Part shown: positions 49,401 through 59,469 of the stretch, piece after piece
How the letters are laid out: each line of letters begins with the position of its first letter
How positions within the stretch are numbered: the first letter of the stretch is position 1
Assembly: GCF_032362555.1 (NCBI RefSeq)
Contig: NC_083520.1
Coordinates: 2,046,001-2,110,000, forward strand
Direction: 5' to 3'
DNA: 64,000 nt
Origin: Amyelois transitella
Lineage: Eukaryota > Arthropoda > Insecta > Lepidoptera > Pyralidae
Made by a program: the position numbers and the translations under genes
Notes under the pieces: generated by a model
Told to the model about the DNA's origin: nothing
Databases searched by the model: none
What the model saw: the letters and a program-made list of their open reading frames with translations, nothing else

Positions 49401-50867
49401 ACTGCCGCGTCCAAGGCGTCAGTGCAGAAGAAGCGGTAACAAACTGCACTGCAGCATTTTCTTCAACGTCAACTTCACAATATCAATTAAGTGTCCATAG
49501 AAAAATGTATATTTTTTTAACTCCTAACAAGACAAGTCCCTGTTACTTCCCGGGCACGACCCTGATATATGGGGAGAACTTAGTAACACCTTTTTATCCT
49601 GTATTTATAAATAAAAATATATATACTTTAAGAGATATACTTGGGATTCCTCTTTTAGGCGATGCGCTAGCTACCTGTCACTATTCGAATCTAAATTCTA
49701 TCATTAAGCCAAACAGCTGAACGTGGCCTTTCAGTCACTTAATGATTATAGACTGTCTACCCCGCAAGGGATATAGACGTGATCATATGTTATATATACA
49801 TACATAAAATCACGCCTCTTTCCCGGAGGCGTAGGCAGCGACTACCTCTTTCCATTTGCCACGATCTCTGCACATACTTCCTTCGCTTCATATTATACTA
49901 GCGACCCGCCCCGGCTTCGCACGGGTGCAAAATTCGAAAAAAAATTATACATAAAAACCTTCCTCTTGAATCACTCTACCTGTTACAAAAAACCGCATCA
50001 AAATCCGTTGCGTAATTTTAAAGATTTAAGCATACAGACAAACAGACTAAAATAGCGACTTTGTTTTATACTATGTAGTGATGTTACATTTAAATCCTGT
50101 ACTTCCTTCCCAAGAGCCCGACGAAGCTGCGACTGCACGAACTCCGTCACGCGAGCCCCAGCGTGTCGTGCGAGACGTGCGGCCGGCTGTTCTACGACAA
50201 GTACACCATGGCGCGCCACGCCGCCACGCACACGCAGCTGCGGCCGCACGCCTGCCCGCACTGCCCGCGGGCGTTCAAGGTCAAGGGCAACCTGCAGAGG
50301 CATTCTGTTGTGAGTACGTTTCGTACTACTTAGTGATGGGGTTGCCAGCGTAATAAAGTAAAAAACGTCATAAAGTTGGGCGCTTTTTGTTGTAGATGAT
50401 AGAGTACAATAGCCAGGGTAATCCCCTGTTGAAAACGATGTAGGTATAATGAAATTGCGTTGACCTCATGAACATAAATGAAAAATCCAGCAGTGTTTTA
50501 TAAAAAATCTGTTGAGTTTCTACACGCGTTCCGTTTATAAAAAAATCACTTAGCTAGCCCTGCTGGGGGTCTATTCCCGAATGTTGACATGGCATATACT
50601 TTCTTTTCCAATCTTTTTGATTAACCTGAGAGGTGAAGAGAGAGTTAAATAAACAGCATTTTTGAAGTTTCCTAATAATTTCCCCTTTAACAGGTTCACA
50701 CAGGCGCCACCCCATTTGAATGCACAATGTGTGACAAGAAATTCAAGCACGCGACCAGTTTGACCGTTCATGTGCGCACCGTACATTACAAACTGCCGCC
50801 TCCGCCGCGCAAGAAGCGGGGCCCGAGGAGACCTAAGAATAGAAGCGATATCAACAGCGATATGTGA
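40426..50867 (+). CDS. THAP-ZAD-C2H2 zinc-finger protein, 14 exons
   Basis: A likely nuclear DNA-binding transcription regulator of unknown target. Exons: 40426-40505, 40870-41044, 41587-41712, 42349-42486, 43390-43839, 44532-44639, 45289-45438, 45920-46050, 46529-46733, 47372-47496, 47984-48152, 49213-49338, 50115-50309, 50694-50867. They total 2352 nt, i.e. 783 aa. Residues 1-85 form a THAP C2CH domain (C6/C10, W38, C56, H59, AYPIYNLP). Residues ~98-170 form a ZAD with C98-X2-C101 and C140-X2-C143, an insect dimerisation module. Exon 5 is a long acidic Ser/Asn-rich linker. Twelve C2H2 fingers follow; the third, eighth, ninth and eleventh are completed only across exon joins, which confirms the model. 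The end is basic and Pro-rich (LPPPPRKKRGPRRPK). The weak point is the THAP-to-ZAD join: MEVCRICL in exon 3 could instead be a normal ZAD start with its own promoter, leaving the THAP exons as a separate short gene. Confidence 0.85.
41250..41410 (+). repeat. SINE-like repeat A, decayed
   Basis: It contains CATGGGGTTCCTCTTGTAGG, CAGTCACTATTTGAAACTC and GCAAGGGTAATATATGTGAC. It lies in intron 2 of the zinc-finger gene, between the THAP and ZAD exons. Confidence 0.65.
41973..42246 (+). mobile_element. tRNA-derived SINE (family C), copy 2
   Basis: A tRNA-like head (A box TGGCGCAGCGGTAG, B box GGTTCGAATCC) is followed by a body containing GAGTTAGTATCTCGTAACAC. The 3' end is AATAAAGCTTTTTATCTATC, a (CTAT)n tail like that of repeat K. 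This is the most complete C copy in the window. Confidence 0.85.
42560..42735 (-). repeat. RTE LINE 3' end (family B), minus
   Basis: (CATA)n, then AAATCAAGCCTTTTTCCGGG, through GCAAGCTCGGCGGTTTCGGG to TTGCCAGGAG, the inverse of the B coding end. It lies in intron 4 of the zinc-finger gene. Confidence 0.8.
42925..43066 (+). repeat. RTE LINE 3' end (family B), decayed
   Basis: It reads GAGCTTGCATGAAGGGAGTT through TGGAAAGAGGCGTGATTTTA to the tail. It lies in intron 4. Confidence 0.65.
43114..43333 (+). mobile_element. SINE-like repeat A with target duplication
   Basis: It starts GTGCCGTGTGGTTCCCGG at 43,125. AATAAAATTA precedes it and recurs after the GTGATGATGATATG tail, a duplication of about 10 bp. 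Confidence 0.75.
43837..44079 (-). mobile_element. SINE-like repeat A inserted at an exon 5 splice donor, donor duplicated
   Basis: AAGGTAATTTTA occurs at 43,837-43,848 and again at 44,068-44,079. The left copy spans the exon 5/intron 5 boundary (exon ends 43,839). The body, 43,849-44,067, is 5'-truncated. The right copy reproduces the donor GTAATT behind the SINE. Confidence 0.92.
44294..44515 (+). repeat. Dispersed repeat H
   Basis: It begins CTAGAGGCCGCCCGCAATTT, contains AAAAGTAGCCTATATGTTAT and ends CTTTCGCATTTATAATTACT. It finishes 16 bp before the exon 6 acceptor region. Confidence 0.65.
44790..45045 (+). repeat. Dispersed repeat E, best-preserved copy
   Basis: It runs CTAACCGATGCTCCTACGGT through CCCTGCAAAGGTTGCGGAGG to CCAGGAAGAAGAAC. 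At least six other pieces in the window share these blocks. Confidence 0.65.
45095..45268 (+). mobile_element. RTE LINE 3' end (family B), well preserved
   Basis: It encodes [19 protein letters not shown] and ends with [17 protein letters not shown], a stop and the tail. It ends 20 bp before the exon 7 acceptor of the zinc-finger gene. Confidence 0.85.
45760..45865 (-). repeat. Short repeat L
   Basis: CGCGTGATAATCGCGGGTAA, then (CATA)n and AGGTCAAACTGAGAATCAC. The inverse recurs at about 12,640-12,760 and a stub at 28,670. The class is unknown. It lies in intron 7. Confidence 0.5.
46290..46490 (+). repeat. Dispersed repeat E
   Basis: It contains GGCAACTGGATGTGTAACCG and GGCTCCTCTCCAAAGACGTG. 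It ends about 40 bp before exon 9. Confidence 0.55.
47660..47917. mobile_element. 258-bp GC-richer insert of unknown class inside repeat F
   Basis: The end of repeat F (AAACAAACT, then CTTCAGC) is split by this segment. AAACT flanks it at 47,655-47,659 and 47,918-47,922. The right end is a run of A, which suggests a poly(A)-tailed retroposon; inverted, it begins TGTGGCGATATC and holds a TATATAC motif, which would also suit a small solo terminal repeat. No coding capacity is convincing. Confidence 0.55.
48175..48360 (+). repeat. Helitron-like repeat G, copy 1
   Basis: ACTAGCGACCCGCCCCGGCT to TTTTATACTATGTAGTGAT. It is nearly identical to 49,905-50,083. Confidence 0.75.
48361..48556 (-). repeat. 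Helitron-like repeat F, minus copy
   Basis: It starts at the inverse of CTTCAGCTTTATAATATC and ends GGGCACAGCTAGTTATG. It directly abuts G copy 1. Confidence 0.7.
48617..48885 (-). mobile_element. SINE-like repeat A, full length
   Basis: (CATA)n, GTCACGTCTATATCCCTTGC through CCATGGGAAAGAGATCGAG to CCGGGAACCACACGGCAC. It lies in intron 11 of the zinc-finger gene. I see no clear target duplication. Confidence 0.85.
49020..49145 (-). repeat. RTE LINE 3' end (family B), minus, well preserved
   Basis: AAATCACGCCTCTTTCCCGG through TTCCATCGCTTCATCCACAT to CTCTCTTCGTACAAGC. It lies in intron 11. Confidence 0.8.
49395..49498 (-). repeat. Repeat J, minus, partial
   Basis: TTTACTGCCGCGTCCAAGGC through TGCACTGCAGCATTTTCTTC, inverse of 36,700-36,780. 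Confidence 0.65.
49635..49895. repeat. SINE-like A (+) followed by RTE B (-)
   Basis: A runs from CTTGGGATTCCTCTTTTAGG to ATATAGACGTGATCATATG at about 49,790. B follows inverted from TACATAAAATCACGCCTC to CTTCCTTCGCTTCA. Their tails meet head on. Confidence 0.75.
49905..50083 (+). repeat. Helitron-like repeat G, copy 2
   Basis: About 95% identical by eye to the 48,175 copy. It ends about 30 bp before the exon 13 acceptor (CTTCCCAAG|AG). Confidence 0.75.
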
Positions 50868-51212
50868 ATTTTTCAAAAAAAATTATTAAAAAATCAAAAT
50901 AGTTTTATTGTAAATCCTTATTGTATGTACTATTATTAATTCTGCATAATTGGCATAATTTAGAAATGAAAAACTGCGAAGTTAAATAAGATTTTATTTT
51001 ATATTATTTAATTTCGCGTGTGGAGTTATTGAGATTTATTTTAAAATGAGTAAGTATCACTTATAATACCACTCCCACTTCTCTGGTGAGATTCCCAAGT
51101 TGCATCATTTGCTCTCAGCCTTAAATAGAAGCTGATCTATCTAGAAAGAAAATGTGAATAGCTTGTAGATGTGTTGACTTGGATCCTAGACGTAGACGTA
51201 TGTGTAAAGCCA

Positions 51213-51218
51213 AATAAA
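51213..51218 (+). terminator. Possible poly(A) signal of the zinc-finger gene
   Basis: AATAAA lies 346 bp past the stop and about 285 bp before the NAF1 start codon. Confidence 0.35.
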
Positions 51219-51502
51219 AAAAAACATAGGTACTTAATTGGCAACATTTCACAAACTGTCACTGTCATGTCTTTATAATGGAATGTCATTCATGTCACTT
51301 TATTTACCATTTTGCTGTGAATGTGATCGTTCCACAAATTTTCCCTCAATTCCTACTTAGTTATTAATTTCTTTAGGTCTTGCGATTTAGCTGCCTTTGT
51401 TTTATTTTTCAGTGTAAGTTTGTAGTAAAATTACACGGACTATACATTAGAAGTTGTAGTCATTCCTTCACTAAACACGCGGTTCACGCATCGTTCGCTA
51501 CA

Positions 51503-54500
51503 ATGGAAAACCTTGATGAAAGCAATAATAAAAACGTGTCGCTTAGTTTAATTGCCGAATATGGTGCATCGGATTCTGATTCTGACGATACTGAGACGCG
51601 ATCTAACACGGGAAATGAGGATTCCGACGCAGCGGAAATTAGTGAAATGGTGTTGAAGAATAACATTATAAATGCGTGCGCTCACGGGCCATTAGCGAGG
51701 AACAGTGTGCGTGATGATGATGATCATAGTACTAGGCACATGATTATAGACTCAATGGAGAGTGGTGTAGTGGAATACGAGGTTACTGAGTACAGAGATG
51801 ACTCTGACTCTGATAGTAGCTCGTCAGATTGCAGTGACAGTGATGTGGATTCTGTCAAGGATATTGAAGAAATCTCGAGCGGGTGAGTTTTTTGATGAGC
51901 AAAATTCTAGTTAGATGTAAAATTTATTTCTCATTTTTAATACCAGTAAGTCCCATTATGCCAAAAATACATAGAATGTAAAGTTAACGGTTTACATATA
52001 ATTCCAGTCATGGTCTGATCTCATGATTTTGATTGGTTGAAATAAATTATATCTTTGCTTTGGGTTTTTTCATTGTATTTCTGTCCTTTATTGATGTAGT
52101 TCTGTACATAAATATAGTAAACAAAAAAATAAAAAAAAAATCTTTCAAAGACTGCTTTTACTTTAAAAACATAGTATAAATAAATTAATCAAATTCCAGT
52201 GATGAAGACATAGCTGGCCGACCAGAGAAAGTGGAAATACCCAAAGTGAAAGGAGAACTTGATCTGGATGACTTGCCACCCATTGAGGACCTCGCCATCA
52301 GCTTGCCAGCACAAGAGACCACCAAGATAGGCACTATAGCCAGCATTGTGGATCGATTAGGTATGTTTATATCTTACTAGATATTGCACGCAGCTCCGCC
52401 TAAAAAAATACATACATACATACTATATATATCCCTATCCTATCATCATCATCCTATCATCTATATCCCTAGCGGGGTAGACAGAGCCGCCAGTCTTGAA
52501 AAGACTGATAGGCCACGCTCAGCTGTTTGACTTAGTGATAGAATTGAGATTCAAATAGTGACAGGTTGCTAGCCCATCGCCTAAAAGAGGAATCCCAAGT
52601 TTATAAGCCTATCCCTTAGTCGCCTTTTACGACATCCATGGGAAAGAGATGGAGTGGTCTAATTCTTTTTTGTAATGGTGCCGGGAACCACACGGCCTAA
52701 AAAAATGTAGGTACTATGTCCTTCTCTGTACTCTAAACTATATATGAATGCAATTTTTTTTTGGAAATGGTTTTAGAAATTTCAGATGAAATACATACAA
52801 ACGAACACACTTTCACATTTATAATGGTATGGATACTTAACTTTGGACAAACCATGTTGTTTTTTAATAAACAATGTCATCTTTTATATTTGGATGATGT
52901 AATTTGCTAACACTTCATCTGAGACAGGATGCAATTGACGCTAATGCCAGGAACAAGATGATCATTTTAAGCAAGCTTTGTAATATATTAATTCCTAATA
53001 AGAAATATTTTTTAGATCATAAATGCATTAGTGGGATTTGTCTAGATATAATAAAATTTATGTGATATGTGTAATTTATTATTTATTTATTAAATTTATG
53101 TGCTAAGTATATAAATTATTCTAAGAAAATCACATCTTATCTAAAAAAGTAAATAAGAATAAAAAACTTATCTTTGCAAGGCAAGGCAGTGGAATGTTGT
53201 TTATTTTTCTTTGAAGAGAAGCACCTAATTAGTCTTGAACAGGCATTCTTTCTTTCCTTTTCTACAAAAGGTTTATTATATTTTTTTCTTTAAAAACATA
53301 ATTATTACTATTTTCATGAAGTCCATCCCTGTCACAATAAAAACATCTCAAGCAAACCTTATTTTATTGATCAGGAAAGTTTAAGTTAATAGCCGGTGAT
53401 TCATGAGAATCAAAAGGAGAAAAAACATCACTCATCTTGTCCTATTACCAGTTGAAGTCTATTCACAGTTAACAATTATAATTAGAAGAAAATAATAATT
53501 TTCATACATACATATAGTCACATGTTTATTCCTTGTTGGGTAGACAGAGCTAACAGCCTTGAAAACACTGAAAGGCCACATGGTACTGTATGGAGTTCAG
53601 ATTCAAATATGTCACTATTTGAATCTCAATTCCATTGTTAAACTTGGTAATCTTTTAGGCAATGGGCTAGCAACCTTTCACTATCTGAAATTTAATTCCA
53701 TCATTAAACTATCCAGCTGAATGTAACCTTGTCACCAGATGGTAACTCAGACATGATATATGTTTTTAAAACACAAGGGTCGGTGATATTTCCTCTAAAT
53801 AGTTGGGCAAACAACAGCATTGTTTAATCTATAACAGCGGGTTCAACTTCCGCCGCTAACTTGCCGTCTTATGAATCACATTGTGTACTAGTGCTGTATG
53901 GTTAACGGCACTTTGTAATTGGATCAGTCCATTTCTTTTCTATTGATGCTCTAAAAGGCGACCAAGGGATTAAGCACGTTCATCTAGTGCAGCTATAACC
54001 ATATTCGGTTATTAAAAATGATTCGTTCCGAATTAGTTACGGAATCATTTAGGACGTCAGTTGGAATTAAAACACATGTAATACATATATGTTTGAGAAG
54101 TTAATCAGAAAATTCCATTGCATTCCAATCTGTAATGTTGTGTCTTACAAAGAAATAATGAAGTAATTAACTTATTATTTACTACATCGATAAACCACAA
54201 ATAAATACGTTAAAGAAATAATTATGAAGTGTCTAACATATTAAAGATATTTAGATTTATTCATACTAATATTTTATTATGTAATTTAACTTATGTATTC
54301 AAACTATTAGAAAGGAACTTTCAAATAGTCTAAAAGCCAGGGTCGATAAACTATTAAAAACTGATATTTTATGTTATGCACATAAATGTGATTATTATCG
54401 TCAATATTACTCGGCATCGCAATACGTTTTTATTACATTTTTATGACCAAAGCAAGTAATAAATAGGCAATCACTAAAAAGATAGAGGTGATCTAACATT

Positions 54501-57500
54501 TCTGTGATATTCATTTAGAAACAATTTTGTCCATGGACTTAATAATGGAGATCAGGCGCTAAAATTAATTAAGCCTAAATGGTGCCCAATTCCATGAAAA
54601 AACAAAAGAATTGAAAACGAAAATTGTAATAAACTATTATTACAATTTTTTTATTGTTTTAAAAAAATGTATAGATAATATCTTCAAAATAAAGCCTGAT
54701 AGACAACTTATTAAACTTAACCATTACATAAAATATATAGGCCGCATTTACGTGAAAAAATCGTAACTTTTCTGGCAGCCAGCGCGGGGTGGCACGGCTG
54801 GCAGATCGCCAAGGTTCTCCTAAAGTGCCTGTGCTTTGTCCCATATTAATGCCAGACTAAATTATTGCTATAATTTTGTAAACAACAACATGGACTTATT
54901 TCAGAAAATGCGATTTTGCTTTGGGGATAAAATCTTTTGTGTTTTGAGTCACCTTGAGTGATATATTCCGTGAAAAAACTTGGAATGGTTCTATTCTACT
55001 TTGCTATAAACAAAACCTTCGATGAATGTTCTCACTTCTAATAAAAACTGTTGCTTACTACAAATGACTGAAGTATGTGATATACACGCGAGCCTAAAGT
55101 AAGTCGTTTTACATAAAAATATTTAAACATGTTGAATCAGCGACGAACATATTCGGCTAATCTTAAAGTACCCATACTACCTTACGCGACACACGTATGC
55201 AAGTAAACTCGCCAAACCACAAGTTCGCTTGTCTATCACCGACATATGGCCTATTTGTTGTCCTTATTATCGTCAAAAATTATTCTATTATAATATTCCG
55301 TGATCAACATAGAGTAGAGACGTAGTAGTGTGGTTCCGGCACGGCACGGCAAAAAAAAAGAAAAGGACCACTCAATCTCGTTCCCATGGATGTCGTAAAA
55401 GGCGACTAAGGGATTAGGCTTTTAAACTTGGGATTCTTCTTTAAGGCGATGGGCTACCAACCTGTCACTATTTTAATCTCAATTCCATCATAAAGCCAAA
55501 CAGCTGAACGTGGCCTATCAGTATTTTGCAAGACTGTTGGTTCTGTCTACCCCGCAAGGGATATAGACGTGATTATGCGTACATAGAGTAGACCGTTTTG
55601 TATGAACGACAGGATCAAATTCAGAATTAGTTTGTAAAATAAAAATATTTCCATTGCAGTGATAGTTCGTGCATTCCCTGAAACGCCGGCAGTGGACCTC
55701 GACAGCGTGCTGTTTCTGGAGAACGGAGCCAAGACCCTCGGGAAGGTCTTCGACGTCTTCGGACCAGTGAGTATACATCTTTGTTTTGTCTTGGTTGAAG
55801 TGTTAATTTTCATGATAAATATAGCTTCTGTCGCTTCCTGAGTTTTTAACATCGCCGACTTCCGATGTTTTTTACAACCGGTGGCAGTTTCATTTCCGAC
55901 TCAGAAAAGCGTACCCATTTCAAGGTGCACACTGCATAGATAGAGAGATAAAACTCTTTATTGCACCATAAGAGTAAAACATAGTTTGAAATCTGCGGCT
56001 ACGGTGGGCTCAGGAGTTATCTGCCACCTCGCCTTGTTTGGTGTATGGGATGGAGCCTAGGTATCTCCTGAGCCGTGTGTACTAAAAACTCTTTTCTTAG
56101 AAATGTTAGTTTATCCGCTAACTAATGCTCTTACGATGAGGAAAACTGCACATCCACAGGGCATTTAGCTTCGTTTCAAAACCTAACTTACCCAATCCAG
56201 GATCATGGTCTCTCGTCCACATTCTTTTCTAAGTTTGGATAATTGTGAAGTTGACGTTGTTGAAGAAAATGCTGCAGTGCAGTTTGTTACCGCTTCTTCT
56301 GCACTGACGCCTTGGAAGCGGCAGTAAATTTAGTTTTAAGTAATTTATGTGACGTCAACCAATGTTGTTAAACCATACGTTTTGACAATTATTAAGCGAT
56401 ATGAAGTGTCCTATAATAATGAATAAAAATTTTGAATTTGAATTGATTTTGAATTTTGGTCATAGGCGTACCTCCAGCTCTTCTCCAGAGAGATGAGGAT
56501 GCAGCCGGAACTTACCTCAGGTGGATAAAGAAAGTATTTTTCGATTCCAGGTGACCGAGCCACACTACTGCGTCCGCTTCAACTCGGCGGAACATGTCTC
56601 GACGCGCGGCGTGCGGCCCGGCGCGGACGTGTTCATCGCGCCCGAGTCCTCACACACTAGTTATGTGTTCCTCAGTCAGCTTATGAAGTGAGTGATCTCT
56701 ATCATTATAACGTCTTACCGGCAAAGTAGGTCGTTATAGAGGAAAATTCAATGTTCTCGGTCAGTTGCACCCGTGCTTCGAGGCCCAACGTTCTGAAATT
56801 TCTCACTTCTCTCTGCCGTAGAATAAGGAATAATATAAAACTATGAAGTGATATGTACTGGTGAAAACGCAGCTGAAGGTTGTGACACTATAATGCTGTC
56901 ATATTAGCGATGAAGTTACTATTACGCTGAAAATTGCGTGCGATGCGATGCAAGACAAATAATAATATATAATAGTACAATAAGCAATTTTTATGGTTGT
57001 CTTTATAGTTCCCATTGTGAAACGCTATTTCTTTTTCAGAGTCAAAGGATCGGACGCGTCATGGCTTAACGACGTAGAACCTCCGCCCAGTCAGGTCGAA
57101 TACTCCGACGACGAGGAGGAGCGGAGAGCGAACAGAGAGAGAAAAGAGCAGAGGCAGAGACAGCGGGAGGAGGAGAACGGGGAGACGTCCAAAAACAGGA
57201 GAAATTCCGACACAAGGCGAAACCAGAGGCCTTCAGAGTCCAGCAGTAGATTCGGCAGCGGACCGAGCAGAGGGCGGAACCCCTTCTCGGCCGGATCGAG
57301 GAGAAACAACCCGAATTCCTTCCCGCGGTTCGGGCGGCCGTGGAGCGTGGACGCGAGGCCGCCCCCGCCGCACCCCGCGGCCCCCGCGGGCCCCTACAGC
57401 GCGCCGCCCTACAACGGCCCGCCCACGTTCCCCCCGCCGTTCCACCCCGCGACCCCTCCCTTCATGGGCAACCCATTCCAGTTCGGCGGCAACCCCAGAA

Positions 57501-57628
57501 TGCCCGCCAACTACATGGGAATGCCGCCCCCCTTCAGGCACCCCGTGCCGGTGTTCGGAGCCAACTTCTGCGGCCCCCCGCAGCCTCAGTGGGTCAACAA
57601 CGGGCCCCCTCCCCCGCCCGGGACATAA
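51503..57628 (+). CDS. Naf1: H/ACA ribonucleoprotein assembly factor NAF1, 5 exons
   Basis: NAF1 is a nuclear chaperone that holds dyskerin/NOP60B in nascent H/ACA snoRNPs until GAR1 replaces it. Exons: 51503-51882, 52200-52360, 55660-55766, 56551-56687, 57040-57628. They total 1374 nt, i.e. 457 aa. Residues 1-~155 are acidic and Ser-rich (DSDSDDTETRS, DSDSDSSSSDCSDSD). The GAR1-like core begins at LPPIEDLAISLPAQETTKIG and continues VLFLENGAKTLGKVFDVFGP and VTEPHYCVRFNSAEH, ending at LMKVKGSDASWLNDVEPPP, the family signature. The tail is a charged Glu/Arg helix followed by ~120 residues rich in Pro, Asn and Gly. The start is the first ATG of the frame; the upstream frame stays open to 51,380 but has no Met. 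Introns 2 and 3 hold most of the repeats. Confidence 0.93.
52398..52706 (-). mobile_element. SINE-like repeat A, full length, perfect 12-bp target duplication
   Basis: The body is 52,410-52,694. GCCTAAAAAAAT is present at 52,398-52,409 and 52,695-52,706. A small CATC expansion occurs near the tail. It lies in NAF1 intron 2, 50 bp after exon 2. Confidence 0.9.
53504..53980. repeat. Decayed SINE-like A pieces in both orientations
   Basis: Minus piece ~53,504-53,610 (GTTGGGTAGACAGAGC), plus piece ~53,615-53,765 (CAATGGGCTAGCAACC), and a further 5' stub ~53,890-53,980. They lie in NAF1 intron 2. Confidence 0.6.
53981..55306. other. AT-rich part of NAF1 intron 2
   Basis: I see no exon or recognisable repeat. 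An open frame at 54,659-54,844 on the minus strand has no family signature. Confidence 0.5.
55307..55592 (+). mobile_element. SINE-like repeat A, perfect 12-bp target duplication
   Basis: The body is 55,319-55,580. ACATAGAGTAGA is present at 55,307-55,318 and 55,581-55,592. It ends about 65 bp before the NAF1 exon 3 acceptor. Confidence 0.9.
55935..56095 (-). repeat. LINE-tail-like repeat K
   Basis: GATAGAGAGATAAAACTCTT, then TATTGCACCATAAGAG. Inverted, this is the GCAATAAAGAG tail. It lies in NAF1 intron 3. Confidence 0.6.
56096..56207 (+). repeat. Dispersed repeat E, interrupted by J
   Basis: The E piece (TAATGCTCTTACGATGAGG to TACCCAATCCAGGATCATGG) breaks off where J starts. E appears to resume at 56,462, which suggests that J inserted into E. 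Confidence 0.55.
56208..56460 (+). mobile_element. Repeat J, near-complete
   Basis: TCTCGTCCACATTCTTTTCT to TTTTGAATTTGAATTGATTT. It is close to 36,655-36,925. The tail of TTGAATTT units looks like a LINE 3' end. Confidence 0.75.
56462..56530 (+). repeat. Dispersed repeat E, 3' remainder
   Basis: GGCGTACCTCCAGCTCTTCT through GATGCAGCCGGAACTTACC, ending about 20 bp before the NAF1 exon 4 acceptor. Confidence 0.55.
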
Positions 57629-57718
57629 AACGCACATATTTCTAAGGTTTATCTCATAATGAACTAGTTATAATTAGCCTCGTAAATGTTTAACAATACT
57701 AAAGTGTGGTCACCCAAA

Positions 57719-57749
57719 AATAAATCTATATTTATACATACGAAATAAA
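57719..57749 (+). terminator. Two AATAAA signals after NAF1
   Basis: AATAAA at 57,719-57,724 and 57,744-57,749, 91-121 bp past the stop codon; a well-placed NAF1 polyadenylation region. Confidence 0.65.
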
Positions 57750-57915
57750 TGATGATTGCAATTCTGTGATTTTAATGATAAGGTTCCTAATAACATTTGT
57801 TGGACAGATTGCTTCTCACAAGAAATAGTTTTACTAACATAATGATGTCTCGATGAAAGGAGCATATGTACGGAAAAACTGTTGAATCAAACACAAATAA
57901 TAATTTTGTGATTTC

Positions 57916-57921
57916 TTTATT
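57916..57921 (-). terminator. Possible distal poly(A) signal of the minus-strand gene
   Basis: TTTATT on + is AATAAA on minus. It is the last such signal before the NAF1 3' end. Confidence 0.3.
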
Positions 57922-59420
57922 AAATATTTCATTGTTAGAAATTAACTAACGATCGAATTTGATAAATGTTAAAATAATAAAAAAGGTTTATAATTATAAA
58001 GATTAAATCTACAAAATACTGCTCTTGGACTATGCAGAACGAAACGGTCGGGTTATATCTGCTGCCCTTCTGACGCCCGTCAACTGGTTAAAGAATAATA
58101 ATAAAAAATAATAATTTTGCACTCACATGATCACAACGTAAAATGATGAACATTTCACAAAACAGGAATATAAAAAAAAATCGTTCGTTTGCTACAATTA
58201 AAAATAAATTTATCGCCAAAACTTAAACTAACAACTATCAGAAACATGGAGTGTCCACAAGTTATTGCTAGAGGCGGATGAAAATATAAATATTTTTGCA
58301 TCACACAATATAACTTTAATTAAAAAAAAATGTATATCATTAACACACATAACTGTATACCATTATCAAAAGATAAAATCAACTAAAAGATATTCTTTCT
58401 CTTATCTTTGCGTTTTCAGTAATGCACCCTCCGTTGATATGCTTCGAATCCAGAGGTTTACTATCCGAGATTATTCTCTTTTTTGTTTCCCAGAATATTT
58501 AGTCAAAGTTAGTCACCATATTAGCATTTATATCCTTCATACCCATATACTTGTTCCAACGCATAATTTGTGGACACCCTCAAATAATATCAACTAAAAA
58601 CGATACACAAGACATACCAAATGATATACGCGACAGAAACTAAAGTTAAGCCAAGGGATATTCGAGTACACAGGGTTAAATTAATGTGATAGTTTATACA
58701 GCCTTGGATTAAGCTTCGTTTTTATATGGCAAAACTGGCACGTTGAGATGTTAATAGAAATTACGAGATTGAAATACAGTTCAAGGCAATTTGTAAAATA
58801 AAGCTTTAAAAAAAAGATTATGCATGTTTTGTAAATACCGGTTTTTTTTTTAACTGTTCCTCAACATGCCATATTAATATTTCCAAATAAAAATTTAAAT
58901 AAATGCAATAGTTCGCCGATCTGTCTGATATACCACAAATAAATCAACTTTTATATTGCCAATGCGACCGCCGGGAGATCAACATGCGCGTATAAATTCT
59001 CCAACAACAGTTTGTGTCAAAAACTCAAAAATATTTTTCGATTGCCATTTTAAATATCATTTTATTAACAAGCCATGTTTTATTTTCTATCTTCATCTTT
59101 GAGATAGAGAACACCGACACGATAAAACTAGAGAAAAGATAAGACATATGCCGTTATCAACGTTCGTGAAAATGCTGTTAATCGCATATTCATGTAACGT
59201 ATTCATAAATGACTTCCGCCATTTTGTGACCACTTCAAATGGCGGCAACCGCGCACACTGACCTCCCCGCATATAAACCAAGACACACGTAAACTTAACG
59301 ACAACACAGAGCCGAGACAGCTTAAAACATAACTAACTCAAACGCTAACATTACGCCACGTAGGATACAAGATTACTGTGTAGCAGTTACTGATTACTGC
59401 CATGTGGATTCTATTATTTA

Positions 59421-59469
59421 TATTCAAGTGAATTGATAGTATAAAACACACTATCAATTCATTTGAATA
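59421..59469. repeat. 20-bp-arm hairpin with 9-nt loop
   Basis: Arms 59,421-59,440 and 59,450-59,469 pair with one mismatch (a G-U pair in a + strand transcript). It lies in the putative 3'UTR. Confidence 0.65.
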